A stretch of 64,000 nt of DNA from Bordetella petrii (GCF_017356245.1 NZ_JAFMZZ010000001.1:2304196-2368195); one strand, 5' to 3'. Positions 9,993-22,616 are shown, counted from the first letter of the stretch. Numbers and translations are program-made. The notes: generated from the letters alone by a model not told the origin.

Positions 9993-11332
9993 TGGGGCGA
10001 TCCTCCGGGTTTGCGCACCGGCACCACCCCGTAGCGGGCCGCGTGGAACAGCATGCCGTTGAAGGCGGCCAGCAGCAGCCCGTACAGCACCAGGTAGCCG
10101 GCCAGGCTGGCCGCCAGGGTGGCGGTGCCGGCCGTGCCCAGCACCTCGGTCTGGGTGATGGTGGCATTGACGGCATAGGGCTGCATGCCCACCAGCGAGA
10201 ACACGCCGCCGGCCAGCACGGCCAGCCCGCCGGCGTATAGCGTGCCCACGATCACGCGCAGCCACCAGCGCGGCAGCAGGGACGGGTCCATGCCGCGCCG
10301 CGCCGCCAGCGCCAGTGTCGTGCACGACACCAGCAGCATCGCCGCGCCCAGCAGCAGCGCCACGCGCAGCGCCCAGAAGGTCAGCGCCACGGGCGGCTGC
10401 ATGCCCGAGAATTTGTCCAGCCCCTGGTACACGCCCTGCGCATCGCGCCCCAGCCAGTCGCCGCCCACGCCCGGCAGCGCCAGGGCGGCGCGGTTGGCCT
10501 GGACGCGGGCGTCGGGCCAGCCGAACAGCGTCCAGCCGGGTTCGGCGCCGCTGTGCCAGTAGCCCGCGGCGGCGGCCGCCTTGGCGGGCTGATGTTCGGC
10601 CATGACCCGGCCGGCGCCGTCGAGCACCGGCGCCTGCAGCAGCGAGGCGGCCACCGCCGCCACCAGCGCGGTCTTGAACGCGCAGCGCTCGCCGTCGTCG
10701 AGCGGGCGCCGCATGGCCTGCAGCGCGGTCACGCCCAGGATCAGGAAGGCGGCGGCCAGCGCCGACCAAAGGGCCATCAGCCCGAGGTTCCAGCCCAGCG
10801 AGGGGTTGAAGATGGCGGCGTTCCAGTCGTACACCTGGTAGCGGGCGTCGATCAGGGTGGCGCCGGCCGGCGTCTGCACCCATGACTGCAGCGCCAGCAC
10901 CCAGAACAGCGCCACCGCCTGCCCCGCGGCCACCATGAACACGGCCAGGGTATGGATGCGCTCGGACACCCGGCGCTGCCCGAACAGCATCACGCCCAGG
11001 AAGCAGGATTTCAGGATGAATACCGACAGCACGCCGAAGCCGATGAGCGGGCCGGCCACATTGCCGATCTTGTCCATCAGGCCGGGCCACAGGCTGCCCA
11101 CCTGGATCAGCACGGGCAGCGCCGCCGCCAGGGTCAGCACGAATGACAGGGCGAAAATGCGCACCCAGAAACGGTACGCGGCGGTCCAGCCCGGCAGGCC
11201 GGTGCGGTGCGCGCGCAGCTTGAAGAACAGCAGCAGCCAGGACAGGGCCAGCGCCAGGGCCATGAACAAGGCCAGGAAACTGAGGCTGGCGGTGAACTGG
11301 ATGCGGGCCAGTAGCAGGGGGACGATATCCAT
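9989..11332 (-). CDS. cydA: CydA-like subunit I lacking canonical heme ligands
   Basis: This 447-residue membrane protein aligns along its length with cytochrome bd subunit I: ARIQF at the N terminus, TLFGWPD in the Q-loop region, and GMQPY in place of GRQPW. Judged against E. coli CydA recalled from memory, H19 is replaced by L20, H186 by L185 and M393 by A325, so all three axial heme ligands are missing. E99 becomes F99 and E107 becomes K108. K252 is kept (K251), while E257 becomes alanine. The ATG at 11332 matches the E. coli start; an upstream in-frame ATG at 11389 adds an unconserved leader. It is coupled to cydB. It may not be an oxidase at all; see findings. Confidence 0.82.
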   Translation of the reverse strand: MDIVPLLLARIQFTASLSFLALFMALALALSWLLLFFKLRAHRTGLPGWTAAYRFWVRIFALSFVLTLAAALPVLIQVGSLWPGLMDKIGNVAGPLIGFGVLSVFILKSCFLGVMLFGQRRVSERIHTLAVFMVAAGQAVALFWVLALQSWVQTPAGATLIDARYQVYDWNAAIFNPSLGWNLGLMALWSALAAAFLILGVTALQAMRRPLDDGERCAFKTALVAAVAASLLQAPVLDGAGRVMAEHQPAKAAAAAGYWHSGAEPGWTLFGWPDARVQANRAALALPGVGGDWLGRDAQGVYQGLDKFSGMQPPVALTFWALRVALLLGAAMLLVSCTTLALAARRGMDPSLLPRWWLRVIVGTLYAGGLAVLAGGVFSLVGMQPYAVNATITQTEVLGTAGTATLAASLAGYLVLYGLLLAAFNGMLFHAARYGVVPVRKPGGSPQ

Positions 11333-11448
11333 GATGGCCGGTAGTGTAGAGCCTGTTTCTGGAACGTGGGGGACGGGTTTGGACGGCATTGGGGTGCGGA
11401 CGTGGCAAAATTGACGCTTTGCTGCCGCCTTTTCCTATTCCTCCAAGC

Positions 11449-13212
<1,764 letters not shown>

Positions 13213-13224
13213 TTCCGTCCGACC

Positions 13225-14061
13225 ATGACTACTGATTCCCTTGCCCTGGATTTCAAGAGCGCCACGCTGTATGCCATACGCGTGGTGCTGCACGACGCCG
13301 ACCTCGACCGCCTGACCGCCGCGCTGGACCAGCGCATGGCCGACGCCGGCAGCTTCTTCGAGAACGAGCCGGTGGTGATCGACGCCAGCCGCGTCGACGC
13401 CCCCATCGACTGGCCCGCCCTGCTGGCGGCCCTGCGCGGCCACAATCTGCCGCCCATCGGCGTGGTGGCCGAAGGCGCCAACCTGGCGGCGGCCCAGGCC
13501 GCCGGCCTGGCGGCCGTGGAACTGTCCACGCCCCCGGCGCGCCCGGCGCCCGCGGTGGAAACCGCCCCGCCCAACGACGCGGCCACCCCGGTGCCCGCCG
13601 TGCCGGCCGCCGCGCTGGAAACCGGCGCCCCGCCGGCCGCCGACAGCGCCCAGGCCGAACCGGCCCCGGCCGAGCCCGCCCAGGCGGCGCCCGCGCCCGA
13701 ACCGCCGGCCGCGGCCGCCGCGCCGGCTTCGGCCCTGGTCATTACCAAGCCGCTGCGCTCGGGCCAGCGCGTCTATGCGCGCCACACCGACCTGGTCGTC
13801 ATCGGCATGGTCAGCCAGGGCGCCGAAGTCATCGCCGACGGCAACGTGCATGTCTACGGCCCGCTGCGGGGCAAGGCCATGGCGGGCGCGCGCGGCGACA
13901 CCTCGGCGCGCATCTTCACCACCCAGCTCGATGCCGAGCTGCTGGCCGTGGCCGGCGTGTACCGGGTCGTGGAAGACAAGCTCGACAGCTCGCTGCACAA
14001 CCAGCCCGCGCTGGTGCACCTGGACGGCGAGACGCTGCGGGTAGAAGCCCTGAAGAAGTAA
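13225..14061 (+). CDS. minC: Septum site-determining protein MinC
   Basis: MinC inhibits FtsZ polymerisation away from midcell. The 278-residue protein has an N-terminal FtsZ-binding domain (about 1-110), a long Ala/Pro/Glu linker (about 110-175), and a C-terminal beta-helix. That last domain includes [28 protein letters not shown] and a [18 protein letters not shown] repeat, and it dimerises and binds MinD. The linker is longer and more proline-rich than in E. coli. It lies between glnS and minD, separated from minD by 109 bases that contain a small hairpin. Confidence 0.96.
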   Translation: MTTDSLALDFKSATLYAIRVVLHDADLDRLTAALDQRMADAGSFFENEPVVIDASRVDAPIDWPALLAALRGHNLPPIGVVAEGANLAAAQAAGLAAVELSTPPARPAPAVETAPPNDAATPVPAVPAAALETGAPPAADSAQAEPAPAEPAQAAPAPEPPAAAAAPASALVITKPLRSGQRVYARHTDLVVIGMVSQGAEVIADGNVHVYGPLRGKAMAGARGDTSARIFTTQLDAELLAVAGVYRVVEDKLDSSLHNQPALVHLDGETLRVEALKK

Positions 14062-14102
14062 AGGCTGGCGCGTTGCGCGCCGCCACCATGTCTACATCTT
14101 GT

Positions 14103-14129
14103 AAGAAGCCTTACAGCGGCTTTTTGCTT
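14103..14129 (+). terminator. Weak hairpin with U tract between minC and minD
   Basis: AAGCC at 14106-14110 pairs with GGCTT at 14118-14122 across a short loop and runs into a T-rich tract. The stem is only five or six base pairs. It could be an attenuator or partial terminator separating glnS-minC from minDE, or chance. Confidence 0.35.
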
Positions 14130-14170
14130 TACGATAACGCGATTTATTCGAACATAAGGGTTAACTGGTC

Positions 14171-14986
14171 ATGACACGTATTGTTGTGGTGACATCCGGC
14201 AAGGGCGGGGTGGGCAAGACCACCACCAGCGCCAGCTTTTCGTCCGGACTGGCCATGCGCGGCCACAAGACCGCCGTCATCGACTTCGACGTCGGCCTGC
14301 GCAACCTGGATCTCATCATGGGCTGCGAACGCCGCGTCGTGTATGACTTCGTCAACGTCATCCAGGGCGAAGCCTCGCTGAAGCAGGCGCTGATCAAGGA
14401 CAAGCAGCTCGAGAACCTGTTCATTCTGCCGGCCTCGCAAACCCGCGACAAAGACGCGCTGACGCAGGAAGGCGTGGCCAAGGTCATCGAAGACCTGAAG
14501 GAAATGGGTTTCGACTACATCGTGTGCGATTCGCCCGCCGGCATTGAAACGGGCGCCCTGATGGCCGCCTACTTCGCCGACGACGCCCTGGTGGTCACCA
14601 ACCCCGAGGTCTCGTCGGTGCGCGATTCCGACCGCATCCTGGGCATCCTGGCCGCCAAGTCGCGCCGCGCCATCGAAGGCGACGAGCCCGTCAAGGAATA
14701 CCTGCTGCTCACGCGCTACAACCCCAAGCGCGTCAACGACGGCGAAATGCTGTCGCTGACCGACATCGAAGACATCCTGCGCATCAAGCTGATCGGCGTC
14801 ATCCCCGAATCCGAAGCGGTGCTGCAAGCGTCGAACCAGGGCCTGCCGGCCATTCACCTGCGCGACACCGACGTGGCCGAGGCCTACAAAGACGTGGTGG
14901 CCCGCTACCTGGGCGAAGAAAAGCCCCTGCGCTTCACCGACTACGAGAAGCCCGGCCTGCTCAAGCGCCTGTTCGGAGGGAAGTAA
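14171..14986 (+). CDS. minD: Septum site-determining ATPase MinD
   Basis: MinD is the membrane-associated ParA-type ATPase that recruits MinC and oscillates with MinE. The 271-residue protein has the deviant Walker A KGGVGKT at residues 11-17 and FDVGLRNLD switch I. The conserved DSPAGIE is present, and the C-terminal amphipathic membrane-targeting helix ends in GLLKRLFGGK. minE follows after three bases, so the two are co-translated. Confidence 0.98.
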   Translation: MTRIVVVTSGKGGVGKTTTSASFSSGLAMRGHKTAVIDFDVGLRNLDLIMGCERRVVYDFVNVIQGEASLKQALIKDKQLENLFILPASQTRDKDALTQEGVAKVIEDLKEMGFDYIVCDSPAGIETGALMAAYFADDALVVTNPEVSSVRDSDRILGILAAKSRRAIEGDEPVKEYLLLTRYNPKRVNDGEMLSLTDIEDILRIKLIGVIPESEAVLQASNQGLPAIHLRDTDVAEAYKDVVARYLGEEKPLRFTDYEKPGLLKRLFGGK

Positions 14987-14989
14987 GCA

Positions 14990-15250
14990 ATGTCCTTCCT
15001 GTCGTTTCTGCTCGGCCAGAAGAAGACCTCGGCGGTTGTCGCCAAGGAACGCCTGCAAATCATCCTGGCGCACGAGCGTTCGGGCCGCGGCGCGTCGCCC
15101 GACTACCTGCCCCAGCTGCAGCAGGAGCTGGTGGCCGTCATTTCCAAGTACGTGAACATCAACCCCGACGACATCAAGGTGCACCTGGAACGCCAGGACA
15201 CGCTGGAAGTCCTTGAAGTCAAGATCGAGATGCCGCAAAAAGAAGCCTGA
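14990..15250 (+). CDS. minE: Cell division topological specificity factor MinE
   Basis: MinE displaces MinD from the membrane and sets the Min oscillation. The 86-residue product has an amphipathic N terminus (MSFLSFLLG), the anti-MinCD segment with [14 protein letters not shown], and a C-terminal topological-specificity domain with [21 protein letters not shown] ribosome site (GGAGGGAAG) lies in the end of minD. A strong terminator follows. Confidence 0.98.
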   Translation: MSFLSFLLGQKKTSAVVAKERLQIILAHERSGRGASPDYLPQLQQELVAVISKYVNINPDDIKVHLERQDTLEVLEVKIEMPQKEA

Positions 15251-15272
15251 ACGCGGCGGACGGCAAAACAAA

Positions 15273-15310
15273 CAGCCCCGGCAAGCAAGGCTTGCCGGGG
15301 CTGCTTTTTT
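15273..15310 (+). terminator. Rho-independent terminator after minE
   Basis: A 13-base-pair perfect stem (CAGCCCCGGCAAG with its complement) and a five-base loop are followed by a run of six T residues. It lies 22 bases past the minE stop and closes the glnS-minCDE unit. Confidence 0.93.
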
Positions 15311-15330
15311 GCCGCCGGGGCGGGCGCGGC

Positions 15331-15555
15331 TTACTTGCCGACCTGGTCGCCGATGATGCCGCCCAGCGCGGCGCCGCCCACCGTGCCCAGGATGCCGCCG
15401 CCGCTGATCACCGCGCCGGCCACGCCGCCGACGGCGGCCCCGCCCACGGTGCTTTTCTGGCGGCGGCTCATGCTATCCCACGAAGAGCATCCCGCGACAG
15501 ATGCTGCGAGCACGATGGCCGTGCTGATTTTTGCGAAGGTTCCAATTTTCATCAT
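15331..15555 (-). CDS. Small glycine-zipper lipoprotein
   Basis: This 74-residue protein has a signal peptide with lipobox SVAGC, so it should be lipidated at about C23. The rest is glycine-rich with repeated GxxxG-type spacing (GGAAVGGVAGAVISGGG), typical of glycine-zipper envelope lipoproteins such as the OsmB group. Function is not known precisely; the family is linked with envelope stress and stationary phase. A second methionine directly follows the first. It is convergent with minE across the terminator. Confidence 0.85.
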   Translation of the reverse strand: MMKIGTFAKISTAIVLAASVAGCSSWDSMSRRQKSTVGGAAVGGVAGAVISGGGILGTVGGAALGGIIGDQVGK

Positions 15556-15757
15556 GATGAGGCTCCTGTTGTTGTGCCTGGGACAGCGCGCTGGAAGTTA
15601 GGCCAGACTAGCAGGCACTACGGCGTCCCCCTGCAAACTTTCTGAACCTTCAGAATCGCAAAAAGCGACGCGTTGAGCTGTTAGGGATGCCCATAAATTG
15701 TATCCATGGGTAGGCCGGGCGCCCCATGGCGGGGGCAGATGTTGCCTGGCACGCGGC

Positions 15758-16291
15758 TTATTTCACCAAACGTAACACGTCGCGGAAGCGGGGATGGTCG
15801 CAGCTTTCCATCCACTCGAATAAAGCCATTTCGGCGGTGACCACGGTAGCGCCCGCCGCGCGCATGCGGCGCATGCCCGCGTGCTGGTCGGCTGGCCGCC
15901 GCGAGCCGACCGCATCGGACACCAGCACGGCGCGGTAATTCAGTTCGAGCAGGCCCACCACGGTTTGCAGCACGCAAACGTGGGCTTCCCAGCCAACCAC
16001 CAGCACCGTGCGCCGCGCGGCCGGCAGCCAGGCATCGAAGCCGGGTTCGCGCGCCGCCGAAAAATGCCGCTTCTGGAACACCGCCTGCACCGGGCCGCGC
16101 AGCGGCTCGATGGTGTGGCCCAGGGCGCCGCTGCTGTGCTCGGTGGCGACCACCGGCACGTCGAGCAGGCGCGCGCCCTGCGCCAGCTTGGCGACGGTGT
16201 CCGCCTGCTCGGCGCCATGCGCGATGGCCGGCATCAGGCGTTCTTGCATGTCGACGATCAGCAGCGTCGAGTCGGCGGCTTGCAGCAGCAT
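15758..16291 (-). CDS. Isochorismatase-family cysteine hydrolase
   Basis: The 177-residue protein has the catalytic triad of the isochorismatase-like hydrolases: D14 (IVDMQERL), K74 (FQKRHFSA) and C106 (WEAHVCVLQT). The family hydrolyses amides or small N-carbamoyl compounds; many members of this length (YcaC type) have no known substrate. It ends downstream of ettA with 11 bases between them and the same orientation, so the two may share a transcript. Substrate cannot be assigned. Confidence 0.87.
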   Translation of the reverse strand: MLLQAADSTLLIVDMQERLMPAIAHGAEQADTVAKLAQGARLLDVPVVATEHSSGALGHTIEPLRGPVQAVFQKRHFSAAREPGFDAWLPAARRTVLVVGWEAHVCVLQTVVGLLELNYRAVLVSDAVGSRRPADQHAGMRRMRAAGATVVTAEMALFEWMESCDHPRFRDVLRLVK

Positions 16292-16302
16292 GGCAGCCTC
16301 GC

Positions 16303-17976
<1,674 letters not shown>

Positions 17977-18040
17977 GGGCTCGTATGCAGAAAAGACAAA
18001 TCAAGGGAAGCAATGATTGTAGGCCGGAACGGCCCGGGGC

Positions 18041-18949
18041 CTAAGCGGGCCGCGCCGCCCGGCGCGGGCGCCACTGGGCCAGGCTGACGCCGGCCAGCGC
18101 CACCAGGCCGCCCGCCACATGGTAGGCATGCGGCACTTCGCCCAGCAGGAAGGCGGCGATGGCCACCGTGGCCACCGGCATCAGGTTCAGGAAAATGCTG
18201 GTGCGGTTGGGGCCCAGGTGGCGCACGCCCTGCATCCACAGATACGGCGCGAACAGCGACGGGAAGATGCCGGCGTACAGCACCAGCGGAATATTGTCGG
18301 CGTTCAGCGGCGAGGCGGGCGCCAGCAGGAACGTGGGCAGCTGCAGTGCAATGCCGAACAGCACCTGCACGTACAAAGACTGCCAGACGCCTATCGGCAT
18401 GGGCCAGCGGCGCAGCAGCACGCCGTACATGGCATAGGCCAGCGCCGCCAGCCCCATCAGCGCGTCGCCCGCGTTGCCGCCGACCTCGAGCAGGCGCAGC
18501 GGGTCGCCCTCGCCCAGCAGCACGCCCAGGCCGGCCAGCGACAGGGCTCCGCCCAGCACCGCCGTAGCCGCGGGGCGTTCGCGCAGCACCAGGCTGCCCA
18601 GGATGATGGTGAGCAGCGGCACCATGGCGGTGATGATGCCCATATTGGTAGCGGTAGTGGTGGCGGCCGCCACGTAGGTCAGGCCCTGGTACAGGGCGGT
18701 TCCCAGCGCACCCAGCACCGCCAGCTTGCCCAGGTGCGGCGCGATGGCGTGCCGGTTGCGCAGCACGCGCGGCAGGACGAACGGCGTGAGCAGCAGCGCC
18801 GCCAGCAGCCAGCGGTAGAAGCCGATGGCGGCCGGCTCGATGACGCTGGCCGCCATTTTGGTCACCACCATGTTCAGGGACCAGATCAGCGCCGCCGTCA
18901 GCGGAAACAACATATGGCGCGAAGATGGCGCGGGTGAAGCATCGGGCAT
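18041..18949 (-). CDS. EamA/DMT-family transporter
   Basis: The 302-residue protein has about ten hydrophobic helices in two repeated EamA halves, the first opening with LTAALIWSLNMVV. Family members export amino acids, purines or other metabolites, or act as permeases. The ATG at 18949 gives the usual length of about 300 residues; an upstream in-frame ATG at 19123 gives a charged non-family leader, and a downstream one at 18913 is possible. It is divergent from the small acidic protein gene. Substrate unknown. Confidence 0.86.
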   Translation of the reverse strand: MPDASPAPSSRHMLFPLTAALIWSLNMVVTKMAASVIEPAAIGFYRWLLAALLLTPFVLPRVLRNRHAIAPHLGKLAVLGALGTALYQGLTYVAAATTTATNMGIITAMVPLLTIILGSLVLRERPAATAVLGGALSLAGLGVLLGEGDPLRLLEVGGNAGDALMGLAALAYAMYGVLLRRWPMPIGVWQSLYVQVLFGIALQLPTFLLAPASPLNADNIPLVLYAGIFPSLFAPYLWMQGVRHLGPNRTSIFLNLMPVATVAIAAFLLGEVPHAYHVAGGLVALAGVSLAQWRPRRAARPA

Positions 18950-19086
18950 GGACGGACAGGATGTAAAGCAAAGCCGCGATATTAGCGCCCTGCCCCGCGG
19001 CGGACGGAAAACATGGGCGAAAACGCGCGACAATGGCGGCATTGACCGCATTTTGCGCGGCCCCCCGCGCCTTACCAGGAATTGCC

Positions 19087-19584
19087 ATGTCCGCTTCCGC
19101 CACCCCGCCGGCCCCGTTGGCACGCTTCAGCTCGCAAGAGCTCGACATGCTGGCCAAAACCGCCGACGCCCTGAGCGCCTACCTGGGCAAGCCCGTGCTG
19201 GCCGAAGTCGTGCTGGGCGAAGAAGGCACCGAATGGGTCAGCTTCGGCGTGCCGCTGGCCCAGGGCGCCGCCAGCGACGACCGGCCCCACGTGCAGATGG
19301 GCGGCCCGCAGGCCCGCCTGCTGGGCAATCGCGGCGGCCTGGACCCGGCCGACAACGACACTTACGACTGCCTGTACCTGTGGGCCGTGCAGATCACCCT
19401 GGCCGAAGGCGAACGCTTCGTGAAGCTGGACCAGGCCGGCGAAGAAACCGCCTGGTCGGACGACCTGGCCGACCTGCTGCCGTTCGCGCTCGCCGACGAA
19501 CCGCTGCCCGATGACGACGACGATGAAGACGAAGACGACGAGGATGACGACGCGCCCCCGCAGGGCGGGCCCGGCCCGCGCTGA
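19087..19584 (+). CDS. Hypothetical protein with acidic C-terminal tail
   Basis: I do not recognise this 165-residue protein. It has an ordinary globular-looking N-terminal part (QELDMLAKTADALSAYLGKPV, and a WVSFGVPL segment) with no membrane helix or signal peptide. It ends in a run of Asp/Glu at about residues 141-155 followed by a short Pro/Gly end. The AGGA before the ATG at 19087 supports this start over the upstream frame beginning at 19033. It is probably cytoplasmic. The polyacidic tail may mimic nucleic acid or bind a basic partner, which is inference. Confidence 0.75.
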   Translation: MSASATPPAPLARFSSQELDMLAKTADALSAYLGKPVLAEVVLGEEGTEWVSFGVPLAQGAASDDRPHVQMGGPQARLLGNRGGLDPADNDTYDCLYLWAVQITLAEGERFVKLDQAGEETAWSDDLADLLPFALADEPLPDDDDDEDEDDEDDDAPPQGGPGPR

Positions 19585-19587
19585 AAC

Positions 19588-20523
19588 CTAGGCCAGGCCG
19601 CGCCGCCGGTCGCGCCAGTACAGCGCGTAGCCCAGCGGCCACATCAGGGCCACCAGGGCCCGCGCGGCGGGCACGGTCAGGCGGTAGGCCTGCACCGCGG
19701 TGGGCAGGCCCGAATGCTCCAGGTCCAGGCGGAACCGCGTGTAGCGGGCGGCCGCCATCAGGAATTCTTTGGGCCGGTAGCGGAACCAGTCCATGTGGTG
19801 TTCCAGGATGTCCCAGGCCAGCAGGTACAGGCCCTGCGCGTTGTTGCGCACCGACACCGTGGCGCGGCTCAGGCCGTCGGCGCTGGGATGGTAGATGCGC
19901 ACCACCTGGTTGATGCAGCGGCTCAGGTAGCCGGCGCGCGCCATGGCCCACCAGATCAGGCTCTCGGGCACGAAGCCCGCCACGTCTTCGGGAAACGGGA
20001 AGCGGCGCAGCACATCGGTGCGCATGCTGCCGAATTTCTCGCCCTTGATGCGGTGGCGGAAATACATCTCGACCGCGGAAGTATCGAAGACGTCTTGCGG
20101 AAAGCGGTCGCCCACGATGGCGCCGTCGGGCCCGGCGCACAGGCCGGTAACGCCCACGTAGCCCTCGCGCCGGTCGGGCGGGATGGCTTCCCAGCCTTCC
20201 CGCAGGATCTGCAGCGCCTGCGGCGGGATCTCGTCGTCGCTGTCCAGCGTTACCACGAAATCGCCGCGCGCTTCGCGCACGCCGCGGTTGAACGCGGTTT
20301 TCTTGTGGCGGTTTTTCTGCCACACATAACGAATGGGGAATTCGGCCTGCGCCTGCCAGGCCAGCACGGCTTCGTGAGTGCGGTCGGTGGAACCGTCATC
20401 GACGATCAGCCATTCGAAATCGCGACAGGTCTGTCGACGTAGGGATTCATACACACGGTGCAGCGTGGCGGCCCGGTTATAGGTGGGCGTCAGTACCGTG
20501 AACATGTAATGCGGGTCACTCAT
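19588..20523 (-). CDS. Family 2 glycosyltransferase
   Basis: The 311-residue protein has the GT-A fold signature: TPTYNRAATL at the N terminus, IVDDGSTDRT for nucleotide-sugar binding, and LDSDDEIPP as the metal-binding DxD. A helical C-terminal part follows, with no clear membrane anchor. It probably transfers a sugar to a surface polysaccharide or lipopolysaccharide acceptor; donor and acceptor are unknown. The start at 20523 places the catalytic domain directly at the N terminus; upstream in-frame starts add unrelated sequence. It is convergent with the acidic-tail gene and isolated from any polysaccharide cluster. Confidence 0.85.
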   Translation of the reverse strand: MSDPHYMFTVLTPTYNRAATLHRVYESLRRQTCRDFEWLIVDDGSTDRTHEAVLAWQAQAEFPIRYVWQKNRHKKTAFNRGVREARGDFVVTLDSDDEIPPQALQILREGWEAIPPDRREGYVGVTGLCAGPDGAIVGDRFPQDVFDTSAVEMYFRHRIKGEKFGSMRTDVLRRFPFPEDVAGFVPESLIWWAMARAGYLSRCINQVVRIYHPSADGLSRATVSVRNNAQGLYLLAWDILEHHMDWFRYRPKEFLMAAARYTRFRLDLEHSGLPTAVQAYRLTVPAARALVALMWPLGYALYWRDRRRGLA

Positions 20524-20759
20524 GCGCTGGGGCCGGTTCGCGACAGGAGAAACGGCGACGTCTAATTGATTATGGGTAAAAACAAGGGCTCCAGTGTATG
20601 GGATATGCGCGAAACCAACGCATTCGGGCCCGCCCATTTTGCAAACAAATCTGTCATGTTTTTCCATATTTATACTGAGCCCCGCGCGCGGTCCCGCCCC
20701 CGAAAGGGCCGGAATGGGCGCGGCCGGCGGTAAACTCGGGCGGCTCATACGGAACATCC

Positions 20760-21683
20760 ATGGAACCCAGTCCCATCCAGCTGAACGATATTGCGCTGTT
20801 CGTCGAAGTGGCCCGCCGCAAGAGCTTCAGCATGGCCGCCCGCGCGCTGTCCATGCCGACCTCGACCCTGTCGCGCCGCATCGGCCAGCTGGAACAGGCC
20901 ATCGGCCTGCGGCTCATCAACCGCAACACGCGGCGCCTGGAGCTCACCAATGCGGGCACGGCATACCTGCGCCGCTGCCAGGGGCTGGTCGACGAGGCGC
21001 GCCTGGCGCACGAACAGCTGCTGGCCCTGTCGGCCCGGCCGCAGGGCCGCCTGAGCATCTCCATTCCGTACAGCATGGCCATCTGGCTGCTGCCCGAGGC
21101 CCTGAAGGCGTTTACCGAACGCTACCCCGACCTGGAATGCGAATTCGACCTCAGCCTGAAGCCGGCCGAGAATTCACAGGGCGGCCCCTTCGACATCGCG
21201 CTGCGGTTCGGCCGCGACCAGGTTGCCGCCGAGCTCGCCACGGAAGACCCTTCGGTGCAGGAAATCACCACGCTGGACAGCTATCTGTACGCGTCGGCCG
21301 ATTATCTGCGCGACCACGGCGAGCCGCGGCAGCCGGCCGACCTGTCGGCTCATGAATGCCTGCGCACCGCCATCGACCGCGAACATTCGTCATGGACGCT
21401 GCGCAACGGCGAGCGCACCGAGCGCGTGGCGGTGCGGGGCGCCATTGCCGGCAACAACATCAGCGTCATCGGCACCCTGTCGGGGCTGGGGCTGGGCATT
21501 ACGCGGCTGCCGAACTGCCGGGCGCTGGCGCCCATCATCGGCCGCAACGGGCTGCAGCAGATACTGCACGGCTGGAGCACCGAGCCGCTGCCGGTGTTCG
21601 CGATTTTTCCGTCGCCGGTGCTGCCGGCCAAGACGCGGGTATTCATGGAATTCCTGCGGCCCTGGCTGGATCCGGCCGACTGA
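20760..21683 (+). CDS. LysR-family transcriptional regulator
   Basis: The 307-residue protein has the N-terminal winged helix-turn-helix of LysR regulators (FSMAARALSMPTSTLSRRI) and a C-terminal periplasmic-binding-like effector domain. The helix-turn-helix resembles the group of LysR proteins that act near redox or efflux genes, but the effector is unknown. It is divergent from the glycosyltransferase and converges on the next LysR gene. No obvious target operon is adjacent. Confidence 0.93.
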   Translation: MEPSPIQLNDIALFVEVARRKSFSMAARALSMPTSTLSRRIGQLEQAIGLRLINRNTRRLELTNAGTAYLRRCQGLVDEARLAHEQLLALSARPQGRLSISIPYSMAIWLLPEALKAFTERYPDLECEFDLSLKPAENSQGGPFDIALRFGRDQVAAELATEDPSVQEITTLDSYLYASADYLRDHGEPRQPADLSAHECLRTAIDREHSSWTLRNGERTERVAVRGAIAGNNISVIGTLSGLGLGITRLPNCRALAPIIGRNGLQQILHGWSTEPLPVFAIFPSPVLPAKTRVFMEFLRPWLDPAD

Positions 21684-21707
21684 AGCGCGCCGCGCCCGGC
21701 GCGCAGA

Positions 21708-22616
21708 TCAGCGCCGCGCCGCCCGCCCGGCGTCTTTCAACAAGGTATACAGCACCCGGGCCGCCGGCGATAGCGGCCGGCCGTGCCGCACGATCAGGCC
21801 CAGCGTGCGGCTGACGCGCGGCTTGGACAGCGGCACGCCCACCAGGGTGGGATGAGTGGTCAGGGGCAGCGCCAGCTGCGGCACGGCGGCCACGCCCAGG
21901 CCGGCTTCCACCATGCCCAGCAGCGTCAGGATGTGGCTGACTTCGAATGCGCTCATGGCGCGCTTGCCGGATTTGGCCAGGGCCACGTCGATGAGCAGCC
22001 GGTTGCCGCTTTCTTTCGAAACGGTCATGAAGCGCTGGCCGGCCAGTTCGTCCCACATGACGCTTTTGCGCCGCGCCAGGGGATGGTCGTTGCGCACGGC
22101 CAGCACGAAGCTTTCTTTGAAGATGGCGCGGAAGTCGACCTCGGCATCCTGGGTGCCGACGAAATTGATGCCGAAGTCGGCCCGCCCGGACGTGACCGCA
22201 TTGAGCACGGCGTTGGCGCCCTCATCGATGACGCGCACCCGGATGCGCGGATGGCGCGCGGCAAACTCGCTGAGCACCGAGGGCAGGAAGTAGTAGGCCG
22301 CCGACGGCACGCAGGCCACGGTGACCAGGCCGCTGAGCTGCCCCGCCAGGTCTTCGGCGCCCAGGATGGCGTTTTCGAGTTCATCGAGCGCGGCGCGCGA
22401 ACGTTCCAGGAACACGCGGCCCACGTGCGTGAGCGCCACCCGGCGGGTGGTGCGCTCGAGCAGGCGCGCGCCCAGCAGGTTTTCCAGTTTCTCGATGCGC
22501 CGGCTGAGCGCCGGCTGCGACAAGTGCAGGTCTTCGGCCGCGGCGCGGAAGCTGGAGCGTTCGGCCACCGCCACGAACGCCTGCAGTTCCTGCAGATCGA
22601 AATTGATGCGTGCCAT
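21708..22616 (-). CDS. LysR-family regulator of the GalD-like/Bug operon
   Basis: The 302-residue LysR protein begins with FDLQELQAFVAVAERSSFRAAAEDLHLSQPALSRRIEKLE, a canonical helix-turn-helix, and has a type 2 periplasmic-binding-like effector domain. It is divergent from the PrpF/GalD-like gene with about 60 bases between the starts, the usual LysR arrangement, so it probably controls that operon. I chose the ATG at 22616; an ATG at 22646 adds ten residues. The inducer is likely a di- or tricarboxylate, by inference from the target genes. Confidence 0.92.
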   Translation of the reverse strand: MARINFDLQELQAFVAVAERSSFRAAAEDLHLSQPALSRRIEKLENLLGARLLERTTRRVALTHVGRVFLERSRAALDELENAILGAEDLAGQLSGLVTVACVPSAAYYFLPSVLSEFAARHPRIRVRVIDEGANAVLNAVTSGRADFGINFVGTQDAEVDFRAIFKESFVLAVRNDHPLARRKSVMWDELAGQRFMTVSKESGNRLLIDVALAKSGKRAMSAFEVSHILTLLGMVEAGLGVAAVPQLALPLTTHPTLVGVPLSKPRVSRTLGLIVRHGRPLSPAARVLYTLLKDAGRAARR

